Shown here in pieces: positions 8,701 through 16,028 of a stretch of 64,000 nucleotides of DNA; the first letter of the stretch is position 1, and each line of letters begins with the position of its first letter. A model generated the notes under the pieces. It saw only the letters and a program-made list of their open reading frames with translations. It was not told the origin of the DNA and made no database searches. Origin of the DNA: an uncultured Trueperaceae bacterium (lineage in GTDB: Bacteria; Deinococcota; Deinococci; Deinococcales; Trueperaceae); assembly GCA_937873495.1 (NCBI GenBank), contig CALMXZ010000008.1:186001-250000 (forward strand), read 5' to 3'. The position numbers were made by a program, and so were the translations under genes.

Positions 8701-9905
8701 GCCTCGTCACCCGCCAACAGCGCTTGCAGTGCGCCACTGCGCTCCGCGTATGCCCGACCGCCCGCGCCGGTCGGCCGCACCACTCCGGCCACGAGCAGGT
8801 AGGGGATCCCGGCCTCCGCGGCCTCGCGCGCCGCCCCCTCCTCGTCGCCGGCCACGGCGCGGGCCACGCAGACACCCGCCGCGCGCAAGGTCCGCGCCGC
8901 CGGGTCGTCGAGGGCCAGCACCTCCGGCGTAAGGGACGGCGGTCGCACGCCGGCAGACGGGATGTCGCCGGACCCGGCCGCTCCGAGGAGGCGCTCGAGG
9001 CCCATGGAGAACCCGGCGGCGTAAGGCAACAGCGCGGCGTCGTAGCGGCCCCCGCCGAGAAGGGGTCGGCCGTAGTCGGGCGTGAACGCGCGGAACGTCA
9101 CGCCCGTGTAGTAGCTGAGGCGGCGCGCCAGACCGAGGTCGAGCAGGAGCTCGCTCGCGTCCTCGAACTCGGCGAGCACCCCCTCGAGGCGGTCGAGGGC
9201 GAGGTTGGCGGCGGCATCGGGAGCGAGGCGGCGCGCCTCGACGAGGACGCCTTCCGACCCGTAGAGGTCCGGCGCCTGGAGGATGGCGTCGGCAGCCTTG
9301 CCGCGCAGCCCGAGGGCGGCGATGGCGGCCAGGACGTCGGAGCGGTCCTTGCGGTCGATGGCGTCGGCGATGGCGCCCTGGTGCTCGCGCGGGACCTGCG
9401 CCGCCTCCAGCAGCGCCTTCACGTAGGCGGGGTTGCCGACCTCGATGCGCGGGGCGAGGCCGAGGGCCCGCACGGACTCGCGCGCCAGATGGATGATCTC
9501 GGCGTCGGCGCGCGCGTTGCTCACGCCGACGAGTTCGATGCCGACCTGGGTGAACTCGCGCATACCGGCCAGCTCGGGGTGGTTGGCGTGCCAGACGGTG
9601 CCGGCGTAGCGGAACCGGAGCGGCTTGCGCTCGCCGGCCGCCACGGCCGGGTTGGTCAGCGCCACGAGGCGCGCGAGGGCCGGGGTGAAGTCGGAGCGCA
9701 GGGCCAGGACCTCGCTGCCGCCGTCGATCAGCTTGAACGCTTGCGCTTCGCGCGGATGGGACGGGTCGAAGCGTTCCAGGACCGGCACCTCGACGGGCGC
9801 GTAACCCCACGAGGCGTAGAGCTCGCGCAGCTTCGCCAGCCCCGCCTCGCGCCGGGCGGCGACATCGGGCGGCGAGAAGCGGGTGCCGTCGACCAGGCCG
9901 CTCAT
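8697..9905 (-). CDS. hisZ: ATP phosphoribosyltransferase regulatory subunit
   Basis: HisZ is a catalytically inactive histidyl-tRNA-synthetase paralogue that allosterically regulates short HisG. The protein (402 aa from ATG 9905) shows the class II synthetase-like core: [47 protein letters not shown] (motif 2 region), [14 protein letters not shown] and [14 protein letters not shown] at 9920 that overlaps the upstream stop (GTGA) is an alternative start; GAGG about 9 nt before the ATG favours 9905. It is sandwiched between a DUF4345 gene and hisG, overlapping the latter by 4 nt. The rest of the histidine pathway is not in the window. Confidence 0.93.
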   Translation of the reverse strand: MSGLVDGTRFSPPDVAARREAGLAKLRELYASWGYAPVEVPVLERFDPSHPREAQAFKLIDGGSEVLALRSDFTPALARLVALTNPAVAAGERKPLRFRYAGTVWHANHPELAGMREFTQVGIELVGVSNARADAEIIHLARESVRALGLAPRIEVGNPAYVKALLEAAQVPREHQGAIADAIDRKDRSDVLAAIAALGLRGKAADAILQAPDLYGSEGVLVEARRLAPDAAANLALDRLEGVLAEFEDASELLLDLGLARRLSYYTGVTFRAFTPDYGRPLLGGGRYDAALLPYAAGFSMGLERLLGAAGSGDIPSAGVRPPSLTPEVLALDDPAARTLRAAGVCVARAVAGDEEGAAREAAEAGIPYLLVAGVVRPTGAGGRAYAERSGALQALLAGDEA

Positions 9906-9916
9906 CTCGCTCAGCC

Positions 9917-10324
9917 TCACGCGGTGGGGGTCTGGGTCGGCTTACGCCGCTCGGGGTCGAGCCAGGCGAGCACGACGCCGGCGAGCGCGACGGTCTCGCT
10001 GATCAGGAACAGCAGGTTGAGGAGCGTCATGGCGCCATCGAGAACGATCGAGAGCAGGCGCCCGACGGCCACAGCGCCGATGAGCAGAGCCGCGACCCGC
10101 AGGTAGACGCCGGCGCCGGGCCGCGGGAGCGAGCCGCGCACGACGATGGCGCCGAGCGCCAGGTGCAGCATCCCGAAGGTGGCGCGTACCTGGCTGAGCC
10201 CGCGCGGGTCGACGATGTCGAGCCCCAACATGCTCGCCGTGAAGATGGGGTTGACCAGCCCGAGGAGCCCGAGGCCGAAGGTGATGGCGGCCGAGACGTA
10301 GATGAGCTGTGACCGCACGTTCAT
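9917..10324 (-). CDS. Small integral membrane protein, DUF4345-like
   Basis: 135-aa protein with four predicted transmembrane helices: residues about 6-25 (LIYVSAAITFGLGLLGLV), 46-64, 74-93 and 98-118. The sequence MLGLDIVDPRGLSQVRATFGMLHLALG resembles the DUF4345 family of four-helix proteins; no function is known. The start at ATG 10324 is supported by a TAGCAT -10 box 7 nt upstream, so 22 upstream in-frame residues are rejected. It is the first gene of the hisZ-hisG unit and is followed closely by hisZ (12 nt gap, or a 4-nt overlap if hisZ uses its GTG). Confidence 0.75.
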   Translation of the reverse strand: MNVRSQLIYVSAAITFGLGLLGLVNPIFTASMLGLDIVDPRGLSQVRATFGMLHLALGAIVVRGSLPRPGAGVYLRVAALLIGAVAVGRLLSIVLDGAMTLLNLLFLISETVALAGVVLAWLDPERRKPTQTPTA

Positions 10325-10331
10325 GGCGCGA

Positions 10332-10337
10332 ATGCTA
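10332..10337 (-). promoter_or_regulatory. -10 box of the DUF4345-hisZ-hisG unit
   Basis: TAGCAT on the minus strand, 7 nt before ATG 10324; leaderless arrangement. Confidence 0.6.
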
Positions 10338-10406
10338 TCACCGAGCCCGTCGCGCCTCGGGTCCGTACGCCTCGCCGGCACGCACCCCAAGGCCTTCGGG
10401 GCCGGC

Positions 10407-11534
10407 CTAGCGCGCGCCGCCCATCACGAGGTTGTCGCGGTGCACGACCTCGTCGTAATCCTTATGACCGAGCAGGTCGGCGACCTCGCGGGTGTGGCGT
10501 CCGCGGATGCGGTCGACCGCGTCCGAGCCGTAGTTGGTGAGCCCGACGCCGACGACCTCGCCGCCGTGGCGCAGCTCGACGGCGTCGCCGAACGTGAACA
10601 CACCCGTCACGCCCACGACGCCGCCTGGCAGGAGGCTCTTGCCACCCCTCAGGGCTTTGACGGCCCCGTCGTCGAGGTGGATGGCGCCGCGCACAGGCTG
10701 GTTGGCGAGCCACGCCTTGCGCGCCGGCACGTGCGCCGCCGCCAGGAAGCGGGTGCCGCGCGCCTCGCCCCGCGCGAGCGCCTCGAGCCCCGCTCCGCCC
10801 CCGCCGAGGATGATGGTCTCGATGCCGGCCCCGGTGGCGATGCGCGCGGCCCTGAGCTTGGTCGCCATGCCGCCGGTGCCGTGGGTCGAGCCGGCGCCGC
10901 CGCCCAGGTGCGCGACCTCGGCGAGGTCCTTGACGACGTCGATCCTGCCTGCGTCAGGGTCGCGGCGCGGGTCGGAGTCGTAGAGCCCGTCCACGTCGGT
11001 GAGGATGACGAGCACGTCGGCATCGACCAGGTAGCTCACCCAGGCGGACAGGGTGTCGTTGTCGCCCAGCTTCAGTTCGGCCGTCGCGACGCTGTCGTTC
11101 TCGTTGACGACCGGCACCGCCCCGAGCCCGAGGGAAGCCTCGAGCGCGCTCTTGGCGTTCACGTAGCGCTCGCGCTCCTGGATGTCGCCGGCGCTCAGGA
11201 GGAGCTGCGCCGTGGGGCGCGGGGCGAGCGCGCGCTCCCAGTCGAGCATCAGGAGCGCCTGACCGACCGCGGCGGCGGCCTGCTTCTGGGGGAGCGTGAG
11301 CGGCAGCTTCAGGCCGAGGCGTTCGCGGCCGGCGGCGCCGGCGCCGGAGGTGACGATGACGAACTGCGCGCCGGTCTTCGCGGACCCACCTGCCGTCTGG
11401 GCGGCGGCGAGGACCTGGGCGCCCCGCGCGATGTCCCACATCTTGTGCTGAGCGATCCGCCCGGAGGCGTCCACGAGTGAGCTCGTGCCAACCTTGATGA
11501 CGATGCGGCGCCAGCGCCCGCGTTCGCGCGACAT
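10407..11534 (-). CDS. proB: Glutamate 5-kinase
   Basis: Phosphorylates glutamate to gamma-glutamyl phosphate, the first step of proline synthesis. The 375-aa protein has the amino-acid-kinase fold (RIVIKVGTSSLVD near the N-terminus, VNENDSVATAELKLGDNDTLSA, ILTDVDGLYDSDPR, and GTGGMATKLRAARIA) followed by a C-terminal PUA domain (about residues 280-365) with VVGVTGVFTFGDAVELR and GLTNYGSDAVDRIRG. The start at ATG 11534 is preceded by TAGCAT at 7 nt; an ATG at 11543 overlaps that -10 box and is rejected. It is divergent from asd with only 68 nt between the start codons. proA is not in the window. Confidence 0.95.
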   Translation of the reverse strand: MSRERGRWRRIVIKVGTSSLVDASGRIAQHKMWDIARGAQVLAAAQTAGGSAKTGAQFVIVTSGAGAAGRERLGLKLPLTLPQKQAAAAVGQALLMLDWERALAPRPTAQLLLSAGDIQERERYVNAKSALEASLGLGAVPVVNENDSVATAELKLGDNDTLSAWVSYLVDADVLVILTDVDGLYDSDPRRDPDAGRIDVVKDLAEVAHLGGGAGSTHGTGGMATKLRAARIATGAGIETIILGGGGAGLEALARGEARGTRFLAAAHVPARKAWLANQPVRGAIHLDDGAVKALRGGKSLLPGGVVGVTGVFTFGDAVELRHGGEVVGVGLTNYGSDAVDRIRGRHTREVADLLGHKDYDEVVHRDNLVMGGAR

Positions 11535-11541
11535 GCGGGCC

Positions 11542-11547
11542 ATGCTA
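11542..11547 (-). promoter_or_regulatory. -10 box of proB
   Basis: TAGCAT on the minus strand, 7 nt before ATG 11534. It decides against the more upstream ATG. Confidence 0.6.
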
Positions 11548-11589
11548 CTGCCAGCGGGCCGCCTCTAGGGCGCCACGGCGGCTTGGTGC

Positions 11590-11595
11590 TACACT
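11590..11595 (+). promoter_or_regulatory. -10 box of asd
   Basis: TACACT, 7 nt before ATG 11603. No Shine-Dalgarno is present, which fits a leaderless mRNA. Confidence 0.65.
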
Positions 11596-11602
11596 CCGCC
11601 GC

Positions 11603-12628
11603 ATGCGCGTCGCCATCGTAGGAGCCAGCGGAGCCGTCGGACAGGAGCTTCTCTCCATCCTCGCGGAGCGGAACTTCCCCACGACAGAGCTCAAGCTCTA
11701 CGCCTCGCCCCGCTCCGCCGGCCGCCTGGTCGAGTTCGCCGGCGCCAAGCACGCCATCATGGCGCTGCCGGAAGACGGCGACCTCGGAGCGGACATCGTG
11801 TTCTCTTCTGCGGGCGGCAGCGTGTCGAAGGCGCACGCCTGGGCCTGGGCGTCGCATGGGGCGGTAGTGGTCGACAACACGAGCGCCTGGCGTATGGACG
11901 AGCGCGTTCCGCTCGTCGTCCCGGAGGTCAACGCGCACGCCATGGCGCACCACCAGGGCGTGATCGCCAACCCGAACTGCTCGACCATCATCGCCCTCAT
12001 GGCGCTCGCGCCGTTGCATAGGGCATTCGGCCTCAAGCGCGCCACCGTCGCCACCTATCAGGCGGTGTCCGGCGCGGGAGCGTCCGGCATAACGGAGCTG
12101 CGCGAGCAGACCGCGGCCGTGCTCGGGGGTGCCAGCGCACCGACCGGCGAGCCGGCGGGCGAGCCGCCCGCGCCGGCAAAGTTTCGGCACCCGATCGCGT
12201 TCAACCTCTTCAGCCACGACTCCGACGTCGGCGACGACGGCTATAACGGCGAGGAGCGCAAGCTCCTCTTCGAATCGCGCAAGATCCTCGAGGCGCCCGA
12301 CCTCGCCGTCAGCGCAACGTGCGTGCGGGTGCCGGTGTTCCGGGCGCACAGCGAGGCCATCCACGCCGAGTTCGAACGGCCCGTGAGCGAGGCCGAGGCC
12401 CGGGCGGTGCTGGAGCGCGCGCCCGGGGTGCGCGTGGTCGACGACCGCGCCAACAACACGTTCCCGATGCCGCTGGCCGCGAGCGGCAAGGACGACACGC
12501 TCGTGGGGCGGCTACGCGCCGATTCGAGCCTCCCGGGCGGCTTGGCGCTGTTCGTCGCGGGCGACCAGATCCGCAAGGGGGCGGCCCTCAACGCCGTGCA
12601 GATCGCCGAGGCGCTGCTGCCCGATTGA
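11603..12628 (+). CDS. asd: Aspartate-semialdehyde dehydrogenase
   Basis: NADPH-dependent reduction of aspartyl phosphate to aspartate semialdehyde, the branch point to lysine/diaminopimelate, threonine and methionine. The 341-aa protein has the Rossmann motif VAIVGASGAVGQELL at the N-terminus, DNTSAWRMD, the nucleophile Cys126 in NPNCSTI, and the substrate/proton-transfer segment RVPVFRAHSEAIHAEF with the catalytic His. A short Ala/Pro/Gly-rich insertion lies at about residues 175-193 (GGASAPTGEPAGEPPAPAK), in a region that is usually a tight loop. Length is normal. Gene is divergent from proB and convergent with the DUF218 gene. Confidence 0.96.
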   Translation: MRVAIVGASGAVGQELLSILAERNFPTTELKLYASPRSAGRLVEFAGAKHAIMALPEDGDLGADIVFSSAGGSVSKAHAWAWASHGAVVVDNTSAWRMDERVPLVVPEVNAHAMAHHQGVIANPNCSTIIALMALAPLHRAFGLKRATVATYQAVSGAGASGITELREQTAAVLGGASAPTGEPAGEPPAPAKFRHPIAFNLFSHDSDVGDDGYNGEERKLLFESRKILEAPDLAVSATCVRVPVFRAHSEAIHAEFERPVSEAEARAVLERAPGVRVVDDRANNTFPMPLAASGKDDTLVGRLRADSSLPGGLALFVAGDQIRKGAALNAVQIAEALLPD

Positions 12629-12681
12629 CCGGGCGCCTGTTGGCCGGTACTTATACAGCCGGTGGAGAAGCCGCTGCCAGG

Positions 12682-13467
12682 CTAGTCGACGATGCGCCCG
12701 GCGCGCTTGTAGACCTGGTAGGCGCCCCACTCCCGCACGACCCGGTCCAGGCCGGCGAGGCGCTTCCCGACGGCCGGGTCGAAGCGCCATGCCGCGCGCC
12801 ACTCGCTGGGCGGCAGCGAGCGGTAGTCGACGGGGAAAGGCGTCACCTGCCAACCCTGCGCCTTGAAGGTGCCGTAGGCGCGGGGCATGTGCAGCGCGCT
12901 CGTGACGAGGAGCCAGGTCGAGCCGGCCGCTGGCGCCACCCTCTCGCGCGCCAGGATCGCCTCTTCGTACGTGCTGCGCGCTTCGCCGAGGAACGTCACG
13001 CGCCGGCCGCGTAGGGCGTCCTGGAACAGCAGCCCGTCGCCGTCGGCGCCCTTCCACTCCTCGCGCAGCGCGTCCATGAACAGGCCGGTGAAGACGAGTT
13101 CGGCTTCCGGGTAGAGCTTGGCGAGCGCGAGGGCGGCGAGGAGGCGCTCACCGGCGTCGTCGAGGGCCAGCTGAGAGCGCGCGGCGCTGATGCGCCACTC
13201 CACGGCGCCGCCGAGCACGATGATCCCGTCGACCCGCTCGGGTAACCGGTCCGGCGCGCTGATCCGGCTCTCGAGGCTGTTGCCGAGGTACTCGTCGACC
13301 GGTGCCAGGACCAGCGCCAGCAGTAGCAGCAGCGGGAAGAAGAGCAGGGCGCCGGCCAAGCGACCGGCGCGGAGCCGTCCGGCCGCGAACGCGAGCAGGA
13401 CCAACAGCACCAACAAGGTGCTCGGGGTGAGCAACCACCACACGGCTTCCAGCATGCTCACCATCAT
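12682..13467 (-). CDS. YdcF/SanA-like DUF218 membrane protein
   Basis: 261 aa with two N-terminal transmembrane helices (about 8-29 and 36-57) followed by an exported DUF218 domain. The domain shows DGIIVLGGAVEWRI, ELVFTGLF, EARSTYEEA and WLLVTSALHMPRAYGTFKAQGW, the usual motif set of this family (SanA, ElyC, YdcF), some members of which act in cell-envelope integrity. Activity is unknown for this protein. Starts at 13467, 13464 and 13455 are all possible; no clear -10 or Shine-Dalgarno decides. It is convergent with asd; the 53-nt gap between them has no strong hairpin. Confidence 0.85.
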   Translation of the reverse strand: MMVSMLEAVWWLLTPSTLLVLLVLLAFAAGRLRAGRLAGALLFFPLLLLLALVLAPVDEYLGNSLESRISAPDRLPERVDGIIVLGGAVEWRISAARSQLALDDAGERLLAALALAKLYPEAELVFTGLFMDALREEWKGADGDGLLFQDALRGRRVTFLGEARSTYEEAILARERVAPAAGSTWLLVTSALHMPRAYGTFKAQGWQVTPFPVDYRSLPPSEWRAAWRFDPAVGKRLAGLDRVVREWGAYQVYKRAGRIVD

Positions 13468-13590
13468 GCCCCAGTCGGTGCCCTGATCTCATGAGCCGCT
13501 GCTTCGCCCACGCCACCGCGGTCGTTTATCCTTGAGCAACCGCGAACGTCAGCTACGCCCCTCGCAATAGCCACAGCATCGGAGCGCCCA

Positions 13591-14442
13591 ATGCCATTAG
13601 CGATCATCACGGACTCGACCTGCGACCTCACCGCCGCCGAACTCGCCAAGCTGAACGTGGAGGCCGTGCCGCTGCACGTGCACTTCCAGGGCGGCACCTT
13701 CAAGGACTGGCTCGAGATCGACCCGGCCAAGATCATCGCCGGGGTGGCGCAAGGCGCCGGCATGCCGTCCACGAGCCAACCGAGCCCGGCCGAGTTCACC
13801 GCCGCCTTCGACCGCGCCATCGCCGCCGGCGCCGACGAGGTCCTCGTCATCACGATCTCGTCCGGCGTCTCCGGCACCTTCCAGTCCGCCACCATCGCCG
13901 CCAACACGTCCGGCGCCAAGGTGACGGTCTTCGATAGCCTGGCCGCGTCGCTCGGCCACGGCGAGATGGTGCGCGTGGCGGCGCGCATGCGCGACGCTGG
14001 CAAGGGCGTCGATGAGATCCTCGCCGCGCTCGAGAAGATCCGCGACACGAACTTCGTGATCTTCACCGTCGCCACCATGGACTTCCTCCAGAAGAACGGC
14101 CGCGTCGGCCGCGCCACCGCGTTCCTCGGCGGGCTCCTCAACGTCAAGCCGCTGCTCACGCTGGAAGGCGGCAAGGTGGGGCCGCTCACCCGCGCCCGCG
14201 GCATCAAGAAGGCCCAGCAGGAGATGGTCGACCGCTTCAAGGCCTACGTGGAAGCGTCCGGCGGCCCCGTGGTGCTCAACCTCATCCACGTCCAGGACCC
14301 GCCCGCTGCCGAGGGGCTGCGCGCCGCCATAGACGCGGCGGGCGTGCCTTACGAGTTCGGCGGGTACCACGAGATCGGCGCCGTCATCGCCAGCCACGTC
14401 GGGCCGAACACGTTCGGGTTGTACGCGCACTTGGCCGTGTAA
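13591..14442 (+). CDS. DegV-family fatty-acid-binding protein
   Basis: 283 aa. DegV/FakB proteins bind a fatty acid and, where a FakA kinase exists, present it for phosphorylation. Visible family motifs are IITDSTCDLTAAEL at the N-terminus, TSQPSPAEF, ITISSGVSGTFQSA and VATMDFLQKNGRVGRATAFLGGLLNVKPLL, with the C-terminal EIGAVIASHVGPNTFGL. The Ser/Thr residues of STC, TSQPS and SGVSGT line the lipid pocket in known structures. A weak Shine-Dalgarno GGAG (13581-13584) sits 6 nt before the ATG. A strong hairpin follows the stop. No FakA gene is visible nearby. Confidence 0.93.
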   Translation: MPLAIITDSTCDLTAAELAKLNVEAVPLHVHFQGGTFKDWLEIDPAKIIAGVAQGAGMPSTSQPSPAEFTAAFDRAIAAGADEVLVITISSGVSGTFQSATIAANTSGAKVTVFDSLAASLGHGEMVRVAARMRDAGKGVDEILAALEKIRDTNFVIFTVATMDFLQKNGRVGRATAFLGGLLNVKPLLTLEGGKVGPLTRARGIKKAQQEMVDRFKAYVEASGGPVVLNLIHVQDPPAAEGLRAAIDAAGVPYEFGGYHEIGAVIASHVGPNTFGLYAHLAV

Positions 14443-14467
14443 AGCTCGCAGATCCGGTGAACGCTCG

Positions 14468-14506
14468 ACGGTCGGCTAGCCAGGCTCCACTCGGCTAGCC
14501 GACCGT
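14468..14506 (+). terminator. Hairpin after the degV gene
   Basis: Perfect 14-bp arms (14468-14481 and 14493-14506, acggtcggctagcc) around an 11-nt loop, 26 nt after the stop codon. There is no T-tract, so termination is likely but not certain. Confidence 0.6.
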
Positions 14507-14548
14507 TCGCTTGGCTGGCTGCGCACCATCGGAGCCTCCATTCGTTTC

Positions 14549-14582
14549 TTAGGCAACATATGGCTTTGGCTTATGATATCAT
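14549..14582 (+). promoter_or_regulatory. AT-rich promoter region of the SHMT-like/aconitase-like unit
   Basis: A -10 candidate TATGAT at 14572-14577 sits in an unusually AT-rich stretch; the -35 is poor (TTAGGC, 14549-14554, 17-nt spacer). The -10 overlaps a perfect 10-bp palindrome ATGATATCAT (14573-14582) that could be an operator. If used, the transcript has a leader of about 120 nt before ATG 14706; I see no recognised riboswitch in it. Confidence 0.45.
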
Positions 14583-14705
14583 CGCTTTGCAGGCCACCTG
14601 ATCGGTCTGTAGCTTTCGTTCTAAAAGTCAAAATCCTTCACCGCCTGGAGACCCGATGCCGTTACGACCGTTCAGACCACGATTCGACGCCACGACGACC
14701 CGCCC

Positions 14706-16028
14706 ATGAGCGATCCCGTAACCGCGAGCTCGCGGTCTCTGGCACCGGCACGACCGGCGCTCGCTACCCAGCCGGCCCCGATTCGCCCTCTCGAGCGCAT
14801 CCTCGCCGCCGTCGAGCACCAGGCCGCCTACCGGGCGGAATGCGTCGGGCTCGTGCCGACCGAGAACCTGCTGAGCCCGGCGGCGCGCGGGGTGATGGGG
14901 TCCGACCTCGGGCACCGCTACCTGTTCCAGAACCCGCAGTGGCGCTACGTCGGCGGGAAGCACCTGGCGGAGGTCGAGACGCTGGCGCAGGAGCTCGCGC
15001 GCGACCTGTTCGGCGCCCGCCACGCGAACGTGCGCCCGCTCTCGGGCGAGAACTGCACCAACATCGTCATCCACACCGTGCTCCGGCCGGGCGGCACCTT
15101 CTACCACCTCGCCATGGAGGACGGCGGCCACTTCGCCGCCAGGAGCGTGGCGGCACGCCTGACCGCCGACCTGCGTCAGGTCCCGTACGACGCCGCCAAC
15201 GCCACCCTCGACCTGGCCGGTTGCGCCCGCGCCTTCGAGGCCGCGCCGCCGGACGTGATCTACCTCGACGCTTCGATGGTCCTCTTCGCCCATCCCGTCA
15301 GGGAGCTGCGGAGCTTGGCCGGGCCGGATGCGATCATCGTCTACGACGCCTCGCAGGTCCTCGGCCTGCTGGCGGGCGGCATCTTCCAGGACCCGCTGCG
15401 CGAGGGCGCGGACGTGGTGTCCGGCAGCACGCACAAGTCGCTGCCCGGACCGCAGAAGGGCCTGATCCTCACCAACCGCGACGACATCGCGGCGCGGGTG
15501 GAGGCGACGATCTTCCCCGGCCACGTCTCCAACTTCCACCTGCATCACGTCGCCGCGCTGGCCGTCACGCTGGCCGAGGCGCAGGAGTACGGCGCCGCGT
15601 ACGCGCGCCAGACGGTGGCGAACGCGCGCGCCCTCGGGCTCGAGCTGGCGCGCCTCGGCCTAGCGGTCCAGGGCGGCGAACGCGTGACCGACTCGCATCA
15701 GGTATGGCTCGACGCGAGCCCGCTCGCCACGCCGGACGAGGCGGTCGAGGCCCTGCACGAGGTCAACCTGATCGCCAACGTCAACCTCATCCCTTCGCTG
15801 CGCCGCAAGGGGCTGCGCCTCGGCACGCCCGAGGTGACGCGCCTTGGCATGCGCGAGCCGGAGATGGCGCGGCTCGCCGCCCTCCTGCACGCGACGCTTA
15901 CAGGCGCCGAGCCGCGCGGACAGGTCCGCGAACGCGTCACGGACCTCGCCCGCCGCTTCAGGACCGTCCAGTACTGCCATCCCGGGGCCGATCGCATTGG
16001 AGCGCCGGCGAACGCCGACGCCGCGTGA
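14706..16028 (+). CDS. Serine-hydroxymethyltransferase-like PLP enzyme (divergent)
   Basis: 440-aa fold-type-I PLP enzyme of the glyA superfamily. The PLP lysine is K244 in SGSTHKSLPGPQKG, preceded by the cofactor-binding Asp214 in IVYDASQVLGLLAGG; canonical SHMT has His three residues after that Asp, here it is Gln217. ECVGLVPTENLLSPAARGVMGSDLGHRY corresponds to the SHMT LIxSEN...SxxxxG...NKY region but is altered. The STHK-PGP form is seen in SHMT-like transaldolases and other beta-hydroxy-amino-acid enzymes, so a role other than one-carbon metabolism is likely. It is cotranscribed with the following aconitase-family gene (GTGA overlap). The true substrate cannot be read from sequence. Confidence 0.8.
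   Translation: MSDPVTASSRSLAPARPALATQPAPIRPLERILAAVEHQAAYRAECVGLVPTENLLSPAARGVMGSDLGHRYLFQNPQWRYVGGKHLAEVETLAQELARDLFGARHANVRPLSGENCTNIVIHTVLRPGGTFYHLAMEDGGHFAARSVAARLTADLRQVPYDAANATLDLAGCARAFEAAPPDVIYLDASMVLFAHPVRELRSLAGPDAIIVYDASQVLGLLAGGIFQDPLREGADVVSGSTHKSLPGPQKGLILTNRDDIAARVEATIFPGHVSNFHLHHVAALAVTLAEAQEYGAAYARQTVANARALGLELARLGLAVQGGERVTDSHQVWLDASPLATPDEAVEALHEVNLIANVNLIPSLRRKGLRLGTPEVTRLGMREPEMARLAALLHATLTGAEPRGQVRERVTDLARRFRTVQYCHPGADRIGAPANADAA

Noticed and set aside
14583-14705. Riboswitch (ZTP or glycine type) in the leader of the SHMT-like gene
   Set aside because: CCGCCTGG near 14640 resembles the end of the ZTP motif, but the rest of the ZTP and glycine aptamer cores is absent.
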